In this document: positions 21,301-33,485 of the stretch, in pieces
Layout of the letters: every line of letters begins with the position of its first letter
How positions within the stretch are numbered: position 1 is the stretch's first letter
NCBI GenBank assembly: GCA_011109175.1
Contig: RDEW01000004.1
Span: 954,030-1,018,029, forward strand
Length of the DNA stretch: 64,000 nt
Origin: Dicyema japonicum
Lineage: Eukaryota; Dicyemida; Rhombozoa; Dicyemidae
Reading direction: 5' to 3'
The notes under the pieces: model-generated
Seen by the model: only the letters and a program-made list of their open reading frames with translations
The model's database searches: none
What the model was told of the DNA's origin: nothing
Made by a program: the position numbers and the translations under genes

Positions 21301-22780
21301 TATAACTGGTTTTTAAGTACCCAAGTTTCCCAGATTTACGTATCACCTGACCTAGTCAATTTCCAATGAGAATTTTGCCACACAAAGCAATTATTATACA
21401 ATCCTATTCCCTCTCACAATTCCACTGCTCCCGATGGTGTCATAGATACATTCAGTCCGGAATAAGAGTAAAATTCTTCAAAGAGCAATAAGAAGACAAA
21501 TATGCACTTAATCCGAAGTTACGGTAATTACCAATCCTCCAAAACAAACAGGCAAAGTTGCCAGAAATCATTTATAGTCATCAAAATGTATTTTTAAAAT
21601 AGTTTCAAGAGTTGACTTAATTTCATCAAACATTTTGGGAAGCAGGAGAAAGTTTTTGAGCATAAAAAGTTCAACATACCTGTCCAATCTGTTGGAAACA
21701 TTCCCAAAAGTCGCTTAAAAATTCTCCTATTCGATTTTTCTCTATTCCGCATCCAAGGAATTAAAGAGAGTATAGTGGGAGAAAATCTTTCACTCGTTCT
21801 CTGAAGAAGGCAAATTTTTAATAAGAAGTATCAGTAAATTTGCATTAAAAATGAAGTGAAAATGTTTTGATATGGAGTCAATTTCTCAAAATGAAGTAAA
21901 ACATATAGTTTTGGGATAAAATAATGATGTCCCAGAGTTAAAGTTTTTTAACCATATGTTTTTTGAGTTGAACAAAAAGTAAAAAATAGATCGTTGTTTC
22001 ATTCGAAATTACTACAAAAATTAAATTAACTTTAACTTGTTAATCATAAGATGGTTCTTTTAAAAAAGTGTAGTCAATCAGTTTAGTTGTTCCAGCTTCC
22101 ATAATTAGCCCGTTATCTTACGTCTGTGGTACTCCGTTGTATCTAACCTGCCCAGAATAACCTCCTATCTTGCTTGCACATTAAATTGATTAGAGAAAAA
22201 CTTTCATTTGCTGAGACGAAGATAAGTTTCTACCCTTTCACTAAAGCAATTCGGTTCCACATAAGGATATTAGCTTTGTTATTAACGGGTTGATATATTT
22301 GTATTACAAAACATGCAAACAGTAGACAAGCATTGATTCCGTTGAGCATAGAGAGCTTGAATATTTATTTGTTAGAGATATAATTTAATATATTATTTAA
22401 ATAAAATTTATAAATTAAAACGCAGACTGTGAGAATGATAATAAATTAAGTAATATTTTCCAGTTTAATCGTTGATAAACCAATAATGAGTAATGATATT
22501 CCCACGTATATTGTTGAAAAAAGCAATAAGATTACAGCATTATTCTGGGGAAAATGATGTTACGTACAAAATCAAAAATATATCTGTAATCATGTAATAT
22601 AATAGATCCATGAAAATTTTAACAATGCAAATTTTAGTTTAGTAAATAAAAAATGGTCAATTTATATTTATATGGAATAAAAATGATATTACCATTATTA
22701 TTTTTTATTTGTCGACTCAGATTATTTTACTCTTAGTTTGCAATTGTTGACATCAAATAAACGTAATCTTAATTGATTAA
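21301..22780. other. Intergenic, very AT-rich
   Basis: About 1.5 kb with no frame, RNA gene or repeat that I can support. Base composition is among the most AT-rich in the window, in contrast to the GC-richer element that follows. Confidence 0.5.
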
Positions 22781-22783
22781 CCG

Positions 22784-23330
22784 TTAAATTTTAATCTTGA
22801 TTTTCTCGGCCAGATCGGCTGCCGATCCAGCAGACTGCGCCGAGCTGAGCATCATCGAGTTCGAGAAAGAATCCACAACAGTGCAGTCCCATACGAGCGA
22901 TTTTCCCTCAGTGAACGGAAAGATAGTTAACCCATCCGGTCTTTTCCCATCTCCGCGGTCCAATCCCACAGGTTCCAGTACTGCCGGGAAGCCTGCCGCT
23001 TCAAGAGCTCGCAAGACAATGTTGTTCATAGCAGCATGGCGGGGTGTTCTGCCCGCGCTCCTTTTGCACGAGAGCGGGTGCAGCCCTTTGACATCGACGA
23101 TCCCTCCACAGCGACATTGGTGTTCGACGCAAACATCAGCTCCCAGGCGTTGTGCGATTCCAATCCGAATACAGTCATCGTCCAATAGGGTCCCCAGGGA
23201 GGAACACGGGAGTGCATCCAGCCACGCTCCGCTCCCATGGTTGGCGGCGGACACGAGGCATGCAAGACGATGCTGGTTGGCCTCAGACTTTAGCACGTCG
23301 AAGATACTGAGATTTAGCTACCGATTGTAA
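22784..23330 (-). mobile_element. Family F retroelement, open C-terminal fragment (copy 5)
   Basis: The best-preserved C-terminal region of family F: an open 170-codon frame on the minus strand with SAANHGSGAWLDALPCSSLG, a cysteine cluster CRCGGIVDVKG followed by LHPLSCKRSAGRTPRHAAMN, RALEAAGFPAVLEPVGLDR, GDGKRPDGLTIF and LVWDCTVVDSFS. RPDG plus WD.T.VD resembles a PD-(D/E)XK nuclease core. The fragment is much richer in G+C than its surroundings and has no RT upstream, so it is a short insertion. Confidence 0.85.
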
Positions 23331-23775
23331 AGTTGACTACAAAATGGTGAAAAATAAAAAAATTAATAGAAAAAGTTATTTTAAATTAAAATTTCTCACC
23401 AGATCGTAAACTATATACATCAAAAGTAATGAAGTGCAATCATCTAGTAAACTAACTACAATTCATAGATCGAGGAAAGGTAATGGGAATTAAATTATTT
23501 AAATTTAGTAATCAATTCTATATTTCCTATGTGTAATTTTGTAATTGTGGTAACTTTTGTTTTTAAATTAACGTCTGGTTTATTACAATTTCGGATTATT
23601 TCGTAGACTATTTGTATTGCTTTACGAATTTATTACCCAAAGTATGTAAATGAGGTATTTTAGTTGAGACCAATCTTAAATTTAATTTCGTACTGGAAAA
23701 TAAATTTCAAGGATCGCATTTCTTATAAAGTTCGCCATCCATTTCACTACTACTTATTCTATCGACATTAACAGC
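23331..23775. other. Intergenic, AT-rich
   Basis: Nothing recognised beyond AT-rich sequence. Confidence 0.45.
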
Positions 23776-23779
23776 CAAT

Positions 23780-23865
23780 CTTCTTCCTTAACCGAGTAGC
23801 GCACTGTAGCGACTGTCGAGGCCTGATGCTCCCTAGTTCGAATCTCGATGCTGTACATTCCGGTT
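23780..23865 (+). repeat. tRNA-like SINE fragment
   Basis: GTAGCGCACTGTAGCG resembles a tRNA A-box (TGGCGCAGTGGTAGCG type) and AGTTCGAATCTC is a good B-box about 35 nt downstream. The anticodon arm does not form, so it is more probably a pol III-derived repeat than a tRNA gene. Confidence 0.4.
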
Positions 23866-24058
23866 GAAGGTTCCACACATTTAACATGCTTTGGCTCGAC
23901 GAATGATGCCGTCATCAGTAAACATTTCGGGACAGGATAGTCTATAAAGGACACACGCAACAAAAAGAAACAAAGAGCATTCCTTGGTTCTCTAGCGCTC
24001 ATTACTAACTTTAGAAATCATTGACCCTAGCGATCTTATAAAAAAATTAAACTAATTA

Positions 24059-24745
24059 TCACGTGATCCCGATGCATCTAACAGCGACCTCATTTTTGCT
24101 TGGTGCTCTTCTCTCGCGCTCGCTCATGAACGTACAGGACGACTGACTGATTTTTCGGGGCCGCATTCTCATAATCTGGAGTCTAGTCTCATAAGGCCCT
24201 CCAGAGGCGTCAGTCCGGTTCGGTAATCTCCACAAATCCAACGATCCGTTACTCTGGAAGCCCATTTTATATTTCTTCGATCTTCATATTTGTCCAAGAT
24301 ATGGATAGTCCCCACGAGGCGCATGCATATGAGAAACATGGCTCGATTTACTGTCCGTACAAGTTCATCAGGATAATTTGGATCTTGTTTGTTCTATTTC
24401 TTGTTCCAAGTGAGACTGCATTGACTTAAGTAGCATCATCGTCTCCCAAGATATTCGTCGCCACTGAAGTGATGTCCACACATTTTAGGTCTTTCCGATA
24501 TAAAATGTGTGGACATTACCCCGCTTCTTCTTCCGGTCAGTCCGTATTGATTTGTATTCAGGAAACATAGGGGTAGGACAGTTTAGTCTCTTGAATCAAA
24601 GCAACGTCGATCTTCAGCTCCACCAATATTTTGCCCAGTTCTACAACGTTCAGTTGTAGAACCGTGGTCCGTCTCTTACAGTGGGCTAGGGGTTCCTTTC
24701 GAGTAGATGAAGCTGAAAGCGCGTGCCGCCGGGGAGACAGTTTCC
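24059..24745 (-). mobile_element. Family D LINE relic, middle deleted (copy 3)
   Basis: At 24530-24740 the minus strand encodes an AP-endonuclease start (TVLQLNV, ELKIDVALIQETKLSYP). At 24060-24265 lies the 3' end, whose last 55 nt match the 3' end of the copy at 33498 (coding REEHRARMRWLFEAAGIT there). Most of the element between is lost. Confidence 0.65.
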
Positions 24746-24958
24746 TTGGAGGTAAATGTTTAATGGTTTTTTTAGAAAAACACTAGGTGCCCTCTGGGAG
24801 TTACCAATACTACAGAATTGGTGAACCACATAACGCCACAGTAAATGTACGCTAAATTTAAGAGTATCTTGGTTAAGCAGCCTAGATTAAATTAATTATC
24901 ATTTTATTTCTTAATTGAGTGTTTTATTGTAAAAATAAAATAATAAAAAATATTGTTG

Positions 24959-27725
24959 ATGCATGATAAGTCTAGTGGAACTATTTTATCACAATTAGAT
25001 ATAAACTCATATTCATTCAATTCCGAAGAATTTTTGAAAATACTTATGAAGGTGCAAAAATTATTTAACTCACAGGATGGCTCCTTATCAGAATTATCAG
25101 AAGTTCATCAGTCTACCACCAAACGACTACGGGAACTCGAAATAAAGATGCAAAACTTAGTATATGACAACTACAACAAGTTCGTAAGTGCAACAAATGC
25201 CGTCAAAAATGTATAGTTCTTTAATCAGGCAGATGAAAATTGATCTTGAAGAGATGGAACCTGAAATACAGGAAATGGCAGCCAACGTCGAGCTCATAAC
25301 TGATTCCACCTCAGAAATTCAGATATCTCTAAATTCTGGCAGAAAACAGCTGCTAACGTGTTATAACTACCAAGCTTCCCTTAAACGACTACAAGTCTTG
25401 CTGAATTTGCCCGAAAAATTGAAGAAATTTGTTGAAAATAAGAATTTTGTTTCAGCCGTTGAGTTTTTACGTTTTTTAACATTCAGATTTTTTGTTAAAA
25501 CTAGAAAATTTTACTCCGAATTCTCCTCCAACCAAAACCTTGCCAGAGCTGCGGATAAATCATCTGCTGTTATGACAGAGATTACTCAGTCTTTGAAGGA
25601 CACTCTGAAATGCGGAATAAACGAAATTTCTAAGGTAGAACTCTCTGAGGCAACTGAGCTTCTAATGAAACTGGGTCATGACGTTAGCCAAGTCGCCAGG
25701 GAATTCCTTATTGGGTTATTTTGTGCTTTTCATTATTATTTATTTTATATTATGATTTTTGATTTATAAAATATTTTAAAATTCTAGCTGTGAGAAAAAT
25801 ATGATGGACGAGCTGGAGCTACTTGAGATATGTCAAAATACAGCAAAGTTTAGATTGTATTAGTAGACTTAGTACTTTGAGAATCTGATGAGTTCTGGCT
25901 GCCTCACGTTTATTCATAACCTTTCTCTAGTTTCTGACGCGTTCATGTATATCTTCCAGGAATATTTGAAGTAATAGGCTATAATTTAATTAGAAATGAC
26001 AATTTTGTTGTAATTTTCGACAAAATTATGAGTTTAAATGGCAGAATGATCGATAGGCTGTTTTCCATAATAAATGATGGATTTGCTAAGTTTTCTATAG
26101 CATTATTATAGTGAAATTGATGATAATGAAGGGACCAAATTGTTATTTCCAATTCTCCGACGTCTGAGCTGTCTCAATTATATAATGCCCAATTACTTTA
26201 AATTGTGAGTTTTTTTTCATTTTTGTCCCCGCGTGGTTTAGATCACGTAAAGAGAACATGTTTAAAATATTTTATTAATATTTAATTTATTTTTAAATAG
26301 AGATATTGAATTTTTGTTCCTCAAAGTGTTTCGAAACCGAATTTCATTGCATTTTGAAAATCTGAAAAATCGAATTCAATGTAATTTCTCATTAATGATG
26401 TAGATTTGTATGACAAGGAAGTTGAGGACATTTCCACTAACGGAGATATTCTAAGTGCCATGGAACTTCTGCAAGCTGGACTGTTAGATGGACTGAAGGA
26501 ATCTCTAGAGTCTTTGAATGTTTAATATTTATTCATTTTAAGAGATTTTTTGATTCTGAAGAAATCTCGTTGTCCTCAGTTCACCTCCACACAGAAATTG
26601 TAGATAATTTTGTGTTTGAATTCGTCAAAACTGTTGCAAAACAAAAATTCTGTCGGGTTTCCGTTTTCCGTTATACTAGACTGTACTCAAAAACACTGAT
26701 GGTTCGGTTTTATTGTTGAAGGCTAAGTTTTGTGCATGTTTGGCTGATCACGTGGTTCCTGATATTGTATTACCCCCATCTTATGTTAATAGATCTTTTA
26801 TGTACAGAAATTGTTTTCTTTGTCCCTCCCTTCAAACTATTCTCCCTTTATTTACGACTTGAAGGTGGAGACTACCTTTATTTTGGGGGATTATGCAAAG
26901 TTTTTTGGTGGAATTTTCTCTCATGTTCCTAAATTCCTTTATTGGTAGAAACAGTTCGAGTCGATTGATTATGAATGCACGTGGGTGAGCGGGGTCAGTG
27001 AGGTTATGGTGGAGATTTGTGGACGCTATCAGGAGCTATTTGAACTCCTGAGGAGTCTGTATCCCCAATCTGAGCAGAATTTGACGCGGAGTGAATCGAG
27101 CATTCATTCTGCGGTCAACAATTCCGTGGACTTGAAATGGCGATCGGACGGATTTCTGTTGATTCTGTTTTTTATTTTAGGAATTCGAACGATTCGACGA
27201 GTTTGCTTAGGAAAAACATCCAAAAGCTTTTTGCTGAGAGAATAGAGATCTTCACACCTATTGAAGCATGTCAGAGATCTATTTTGAATGGGATCACTAA
27301 GATCTTTCTAAAAGTTTGTAGTTTGTTGAATTTGATAGAATTTTGTGGAATATATTAGACGCTGCACTCTTACCGAGGTTGTTGTGCGCCAAATTCACCT
27401 GGATTTGCATTATTTGAGTGAAATTTCCCCTGTTTCCTCCAATGAGTTGGGAATTTGTTTATTATAGAGTTTTTATGCTGTTTGATGAGGTTATGGCGAG
27501 TTCACTGACCCGATGTACTGGAAAATGTGAATTAATGGACTTGAAGGTTTTGTTTGTCTGTTTATTTAGACTATTAATGACATTGTTTGCAAATCAAAGT
27601 GATTTAGCTTTATTATTTGAGTTTTTGTTAAAAGTTATATTTGGATTCGGTAGACATTCTGTAGGGAGATTGCCCCAGATGCACAAATGTTCAATGTAGC
27701 TCAAGAACAAGTTAGTAATCAATAA
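24959..27725 (+). CDS. VPS51: VPS51, GARP/EARP tethering complex subunit
   Basis: Subunit of the GARP and EARP complexes that tether endosome-derived vesicles at the trans-Golgi and recycling endosomes. The N-terminal exon (24959-25210) has the family signature MQNLVYDNYNKFVSATNAVK, and a 22-nt intron (25211-25232) leads to MKIDLEEMEPEIQEMA. Downstream are ELLMKLGHDVSQVAREFL, FIHNLSLVSDAF and, near the end, LLRKNIQKLFAERIEIFTPIEA with LNGITKIFLK and LFDEVMASSLTRC, all in VPS51 order. Further supported introns lie at 26090-26111, 26520-26542 and 27158-27180 (22-23 nt), and one longer candidate of 73 nt at 25715-25787. The exon structure between 25.8 and 27.0 kb is not fully resolved; a GC-AG intron or sequence errors may be involved. 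The end at 27725 is inferred from a frame ending FNVAQEQVSNQ. Confidence 0.88.
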
Positions 27726-27839
27726 CACCCACCATTTCAATCATTGAACAGATTCGACAGACTAGGTCCTCCTTTTGTACGCAAACGATACTCGACGTCT
27801 CCACATCTAAAGTTACAAACTAATGCTCTTAATATTTTA

Positions 27840-28020
27840 GTACTTTCTTTTTTTGTGATCTTTGGTCTCACGCACAAGAAATTTTTCTGAAAGGTAGATG
27901 TCGTCGAAAGTCATCAAGACGTTTGTCATCGCTCTATAAGTGGCCAGTGGGTTCCAGAAGAAAGCGTATTTTTGAAGTAAGGTTGAGACAGTCTTGCGAG
28001 GAAACGGCCAGGACTAAATT
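27840..28020 (-). mobile_element. Jockey-like LINE tail, short relic
   Basis: Related at the nucleotide level to 7061-7150 (GGTTCCAGAAGAAA and following words). Too short to assign further. Confidence 0.4.
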
Positions 28021-28600
28021 TGCATGATGAGGGATGATAACCATAAGAATCCATCCAACATAAACTGTTGACGTACTTTTGCATTAATTTATCTTGTTAA
28101 CACGTGGAACCACGAGAAACAGGATAAAAATATCTAACATGATTTGTTATCATGAACTAATCTTCCTAAAAAAGGTTTCGTCTCATATCTTAAAGAGGAT
28201 CCTAGATATGATCAGATTGTCGATCAAAGGGGATGTTTTGGAGACTTGACTCTCCAATTTGCTCTCCATAGAGTTTTATTTATCAACCCATGTTACAAAG
28301 ATAATCATGTTAATACTAAATAATTAATGTATCCAGACATTTCGATATGACAACTATATTCAACAATCAAGCCACTTTAGTAGAACAAGAGAAGGGAAAG
28401 GAAACAAGTAATTAGTGGAGGATCGAATCCAAGACTGACTACAATAGTAAGACTAAGCAATTTTTATTTATTCTCAGAATATATCAGAGATTAAGAGCTA
28501 ATAAGCGTATTTTCAAGATACAAGTACACATTGTTGGAGTGAGACATGTCCATCAATTATTTTAAAAAAAATACTATAACGCAGTCAAATTAACTAATTA
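28021..28600. other. Intergenic, AT-rich
   Basis: No gene seen. The stretch GATCGAATCC at about 28423 resembles a B-box on the minus strand but has no A-box partner. Confidence 0.4.
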
Positions 28601-28601
28601 A

Positions 28602-31600
28602 TTAATTAAGCGTATTTTGATCCAGATTGTTGGTAATCCCTCTTCTTCTCTTAGAAGAAGAGTGTGCCATAACCTCCCTGTTACTCCGCATCTCCACATC
28701 AGATTCAGTCAAAATATCTCCGTTTGAGTCCAGTGGGCTGTCTTCACGGCATGCCAGTTCCACAAGTTGGGAGGTAGCAGAGGCGTACTCTTCATCGTAT
28801 ACCTTCATCCCATGCTTATGTTCAATGAGCATACTTTCGAGCGTTCTCTTCAGTACAACCGATTGGATGTAAGTCCTCGTTGATTCTTCAATAGATAATT
28901 TATCCATATGATTCTTGAAGCATCTTGAAACAACTCCATCCCATGTCAAAACCACTGGAATAATCTTCACTTGGCATTCATAGAGCAGCGAAAGTTCATT
29001 TGCTAGCAAGTCATATTTGTGAAGTTTCTCAACTTCAACTTGCTTTAGTCGGTCTTGTGAGGTAATCCCCACTTCAATTAACGTTACTTCCTTCTTTATT
29101 TTGTCATACACGAAAATATCAGGTTTATTGTATTGGACTTTTGTTTCTGTCAAAATCGACGAGTCAACTCTAATTTCGACATTTTGATTCGTCAATATTG
29201 ACTGAACCGAATGTCCTTTCAATTTCCTGCTTCTTTTGATTCCATAAATTCGACAAAGATGAAGATGGATGCACTTTACCACTTCATTATGTCTTCGGAG
29301 ATAATCACTATTTAGCATTTTTCCACACTGAGTGGCCAAATGATCAACAGTTTTCTTGCTTTTTTTACAATGGTTGCATAATGACCCCGTGTGTGCAAAA
29401 AACAAATTCCTATCTTGCAAAAGACAGTACAATGCTTCGCTCCGTGGGCCGTTATTTCCTTTGGATAACCATTCTGAGGAAGTATATAGGTCGACATTTG
29501 TTTCATCAATACATTTGAACATAATTGAGTGTAGTGTTCTGCAATAAATTTTATTTAATAAATATTTTTTCTGAGTGTCCTTGAGGGACTTAATATCCAT
29601 GCTTTCCCTGTCGGCAATTGCATATTTAGAGGCAAGAAATCCTGCGATTGTAGCCAAGTGCCATTTTTTTGTTTTTATTACTCGCAGAATCCCCGACCTT
29701 CGCAAACACACAGTCGATTGTTTTTCCAAACTTTTAAAAAACTGGAAAAGTATTAATTCGCTCTTTAATGAAATCGAGGAAAGTCCTCTTCCAAAAGTCT
29801 TCCTGTCCAAATACAGCCTCTCTTTATTTGCAGGTTTGAGGTGCAACTTGAGTGACGTAAGCAGTTGCCGTATTTGTTGGTCAATATCATCAAATTCGTA
29901 TGGTTCAATATTAATTAATCCTATATAATAGTTATATAGGGACATTGCGTATTCATTTATTGCGCGAAATAAGTTCACAGAATTTAACTTTGTTTTTGAA
30001 AGCATGGTTATTCTCTTCTTAACATTTTCAAGTATGGACTCCATAACTTTGCTTTTAAGAACATTACTTCCCTCATCTTCAAAAACACCCAAATATCGAT
30101 ATCCACTGACTCCTTCCAGATCTCACAACATGATAACGATTTAACATTAGACAGTGACTTTTCCGAATTCATCTCCAAGCCGGCAACATGAAAGAAATCG
30201 CGAACAACTTCATCATTTTAATAACAGTATCTTCTTTTAGCCCAAATATCTTTAGGTCATCAATGAATAACAAATGATTTGTAGAATAAGTCAGTGTATT
30301 AGGATCCTCCTGATTAATTTGGAGTCTTGGGAACATAAAGTTAAGGGTCCTGCTCAAGGGTTCCATTACCATAACAAATAGTTGAGGGGATAATGAATCT
30401 CCTTGCAAAATTCCCCGTCCCAGTTTTACAGAACCAATTCTTCTTCCATCTAAGTGGAGATTTACAGTCCACTTCTTGACTATGGTCTTTACAAAGTTTA
30501 CAATCCAACGGGGTATTCCTGAGCAGTCCAATACATGAAATAAAAATTCATGGTCAACAGAATCAAAGGCCTTCTTCACATCCACCCAAGCAGAATAAAG
30601 GGCGTTTCCATACTCCTTATTTAAGCATTGATTAATAAGGGCCTGTTCCTTAGCGCCCTGACAATGTTTCCTCGTTCCCAGCTGATTGTCAGATAATAGC
30701 CCAAACGAATCCACAAAATCTGAGAGTTTGGAATTAACACATTTGGTAATAAGTTTATATAAAGTTGGCATACACGTGATAGGACGTAAGTCATTAGGAG
30801 TCTCACAATCATCCTTTTTAGGAATTAAATAGGTTATTCCAGTATAAAACCAACTTTCAGGCATATATTCCCCATTAATAATTCGGTTAATCTCAGTACA
30901 TAAAAAGCCATGTAAAGATTCCATTTTCTTAATAAAGAAGTTATATGAGCCATCGCATCCACACGCCTTCCAATCAGGGAGCCATTTAATAACATCCAGG
31001 ATAAACTCATTTGTGAACTCTGGCAACATGCCTTCAATACCAGTATTTACTTTACCCACACTGTCATATGGCACGTTCATCTCTTTTCTTTTAGACCACA
31101 CTTTTTCCCAAAACGACATACAATCCTCATCATCGAAACCATATAACGTTACTTCATTGCTTGCTGATAGGTTCCGATAAAATCTTCTTCGATTTAATTC
31201 AAAACAACAGTTGTCCTTGCGAAAGTCCTTCCTCGAATGATGTACAGCTATTTGCTTTTTCTTAATTCTGACAAGGTCACATAGTAGAGCCTCAATCCTG
31301 GCAACCTCCCCTTTTTGGCCCTTTTGTATCCATAGGCACAAAGAACATCCATAACCTTTTGTTTTTCATACACAGGGAGAGCTTGTCTGGAAAAGCGATT
31401 GACAAGTTCTAGTTCTGCCATCAGCTTTGAGATTTTCTTTTCAGTGTTCCCCAACCACGTACTCTGCGGTTTAACCTTCGCAGTTAAAGTCATATAAGCA
31501 CACTGTGCAGCATATAGAATATCAGTAATTTGATTGATATCTTGAGGCGGATTATCTTTCGTAATATAATATATTGCAGAATTTAGTCCTGACATACTTT

Positions 31601-31740
31601 CTCTGAATTTTGGGTGTTGGTTTTCGAGTGTCCCTCGGAATTGACTTAATTTTCTCAATTTGTACTTTTAGTTCCTCAAGGCAATTTCTGAAGGTGGAAA
31701 TTTCCACATTAGTATTATTTTGACTTTGAAACATTCGCCT
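28602..31740 (-). CDS. Family B polyprotein: reverse transcriptase plus C-terminal endonuclease
   Basis: Copies and inserts the element. RT landmarks on the minus strand are CGCDGSYNFFIKKM, LRPITCMPTLYKLITKCVN, NQLGTRKHCQG, WVDVKKAFDSVDH, GRGILQGDSLSPQLFVMVM and LLFIDDLKIFG (catalytic IDD). After the thumb comes CLRRSGILRVIK, a CNHCKKSKKTVDHLATQC finger, SDYLRRHNEVVKCIH and the nuclease core KPDIFVYDKIKKEVTLIEVG with EKLHKYDLL, a plausible PD..E.K pattern. The C-terminus is a basic, serine-rich tail ending at 28602. Frame breaks lie near 30217 (TTTT), about 30123 and 31320 (CCC); two of the three look like one missing base beside a homopolymer. The 496-codon 3' part is fully open. Confidence 0.85.
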
Positions 31741-32290
31741 CCTTTTACATTGTTATTCCGATTTTCAGGTTTCAGCATCTTTTTTAGTTGACATAGACTG
31801 GAACTCTTGGAGTACTTTTCATTGAACTTTTTGAGTACGAGGTTCCAGCCACCTCTAGGTATCCTTCCAAATCTTTGTTTCGTGGCAAGAAAAATCTGAG
31901 ATACCCACTCAGCTTCAGAGACACAGTGACCTCTTCAATAATGGCAGATAATGAATGCAAGTTGGTATTGGCACCAATATTCCCAGCGATGTTGATATTA
32001 GTTCTTGTGACATTATCCAGCCCCACAGACGACGGTCCTACTTCTACTAAACTATCTTCTTTATTTGATTTTGCAGGAATGCCCATAGGATTCGATTTCT
32101 CGGTATGATTAGAAACGGACATGTCAACACCACAACAACTATAATTCTTATGTCCATCAATAACAAAAACTTTGAATACCCCTTTAGTAAGGAAAAGATA
32201 GATTCCTGAAACAGGTTGATCATAGGATTTAAAGGCACAAAACAGAATTTTTTCGGATAGGTAGATAGCAGTGTAGGAATCGAACCCACA
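28602..32290 (-). mobile_element. Family B non-LTR retroelement with restriction-like endonuclease, near-intact
   Basis: A 3.7-kb minus-strand element with one long coding region: an N-terminal domain, reverse transcriptase, CCHC finger and C-terminal nuclease. Only a few single-base frame breaks interrupt it. It resembles the R2/NeSL-type elements that carry a PD-(D/E)XK nuclease after the RT instead of an AP endonuclease before it. It is the reference copy for the deleted family B relic at 3590-4330. Confidence 0.82.
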
Positions 32291-33480
32291 GCTAATCTCT
32301 ACTCGGAGGACAGTTTCAACAGCAGTGATAGTCTTGATATATTAGGGTCCAGTCACTTGAAAGACTTTAGCCTTTGACAAGAAAGGTCGTGGATTCGTCC
32401 AATTGCTGTCGGAGTTGTTTTCAGGAGATTGACTGAAAAAATCGCTTGTAGTAGTTCTATCCACCTCGTGGAAAAATTCGTTACACCCTGATAAGAAGAG
32501 ATCACATTCTGGAGTTATGAGCGAGAAATGCACCAATATTGTCAAGGTAGTAAATCAGTCTTATAGATTGCGCTACACCATACTCTTCGTCTTTCATCAG
32601 GGAGATACTCGTTGACATCTAATTTTTTTTGCTATTGGGAAAAAATAAAACCTAGTCAGTCTCCAATCAAACTTTGGTATCTGGATGAAGTTCTTGGGTG
32701 TTTTTCAGGTACTGTCCTTTGAAATCTGTAAATTTTGGTCTCATCTTTTCCATAGCTGGCCATGAGCTAAATAAAGATAAGCGTGAAATTATTAATTGTG
32801 GATCTTACGATGCAAATTTTCTCAGCTCCTTCGTTCTTTCCGCTACATATTATTGAATAATGAGTCCAACAGGAATTCAAGTCCTCTATTACTTAATGTA
32901 CTAATTATTCCTCAATCACACGATTTGTTGGTACCCCCAAATTATTATTAAAAAGCACTACCGAGAAAACATAAAATTAGTTAAGTTTCCCTTTGCCGTA
33001 TTCCGAATCATCCTCTCCGTCAGCTCCGACCATGATCTTTTGTTGCGCGCTAGTTCTCTTAAGTAATCCAGGTGTCAGATACTGCCCACAGTATTGGAAC
33101 ACAGTGAATCAGATTTTGATGGGCTGAAAATCCGAAACCATAATGTCATATTTTGTTAGATCGGATGCCAGTTGGTGTTTCTTGTAAGGTTAAGTCTTCA
33201 GCAAGATCTCAGAGTGAATGGAGAAGTCAGCAAGGAATACGAATAAGACATAGTGCAATATAAGACCCTCAAATGCATCACCAAAATATGAACAGTCTAC
33301 ATATGGATTATCGGATTTCCATCGACATTGGTTTTACATAATTTGTATAACTTTGCATTAATATCTTCATAGTGTATCGTATACCGAGTGGCTTCCGGAC
33401 CAGGTCGCGCTGAAAACTATCTTTGACAAGCAACTTTTTCTAAATAATTATTATTAAAAACCAAAAATCACGGACAAATT
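32291..33480. other. Intergenic
   Basis: No gene recognised. A B-box-like GGGTTCGATTCC lies on the minus strand at about 32276-32288, at the upstream edge of the family B element, without a clear A-box. Confidence 0.4.
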
Positions 33481-33485
33481 AAATA

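Noticed and set aside
22797-23330. 177-codon plus-strand frame
   Set aside because: Antisense to the conserved family F C-terminal domain; it is open only because of the high GC content.
28602-30092. 496-codon open frame read as a host gene
   Set aside because: Upstream frames contain RT motifs A-C, and the frame itself has the CCHC and nuclease parts of a retroelement; a relic of the same family exists at 3590-4330.
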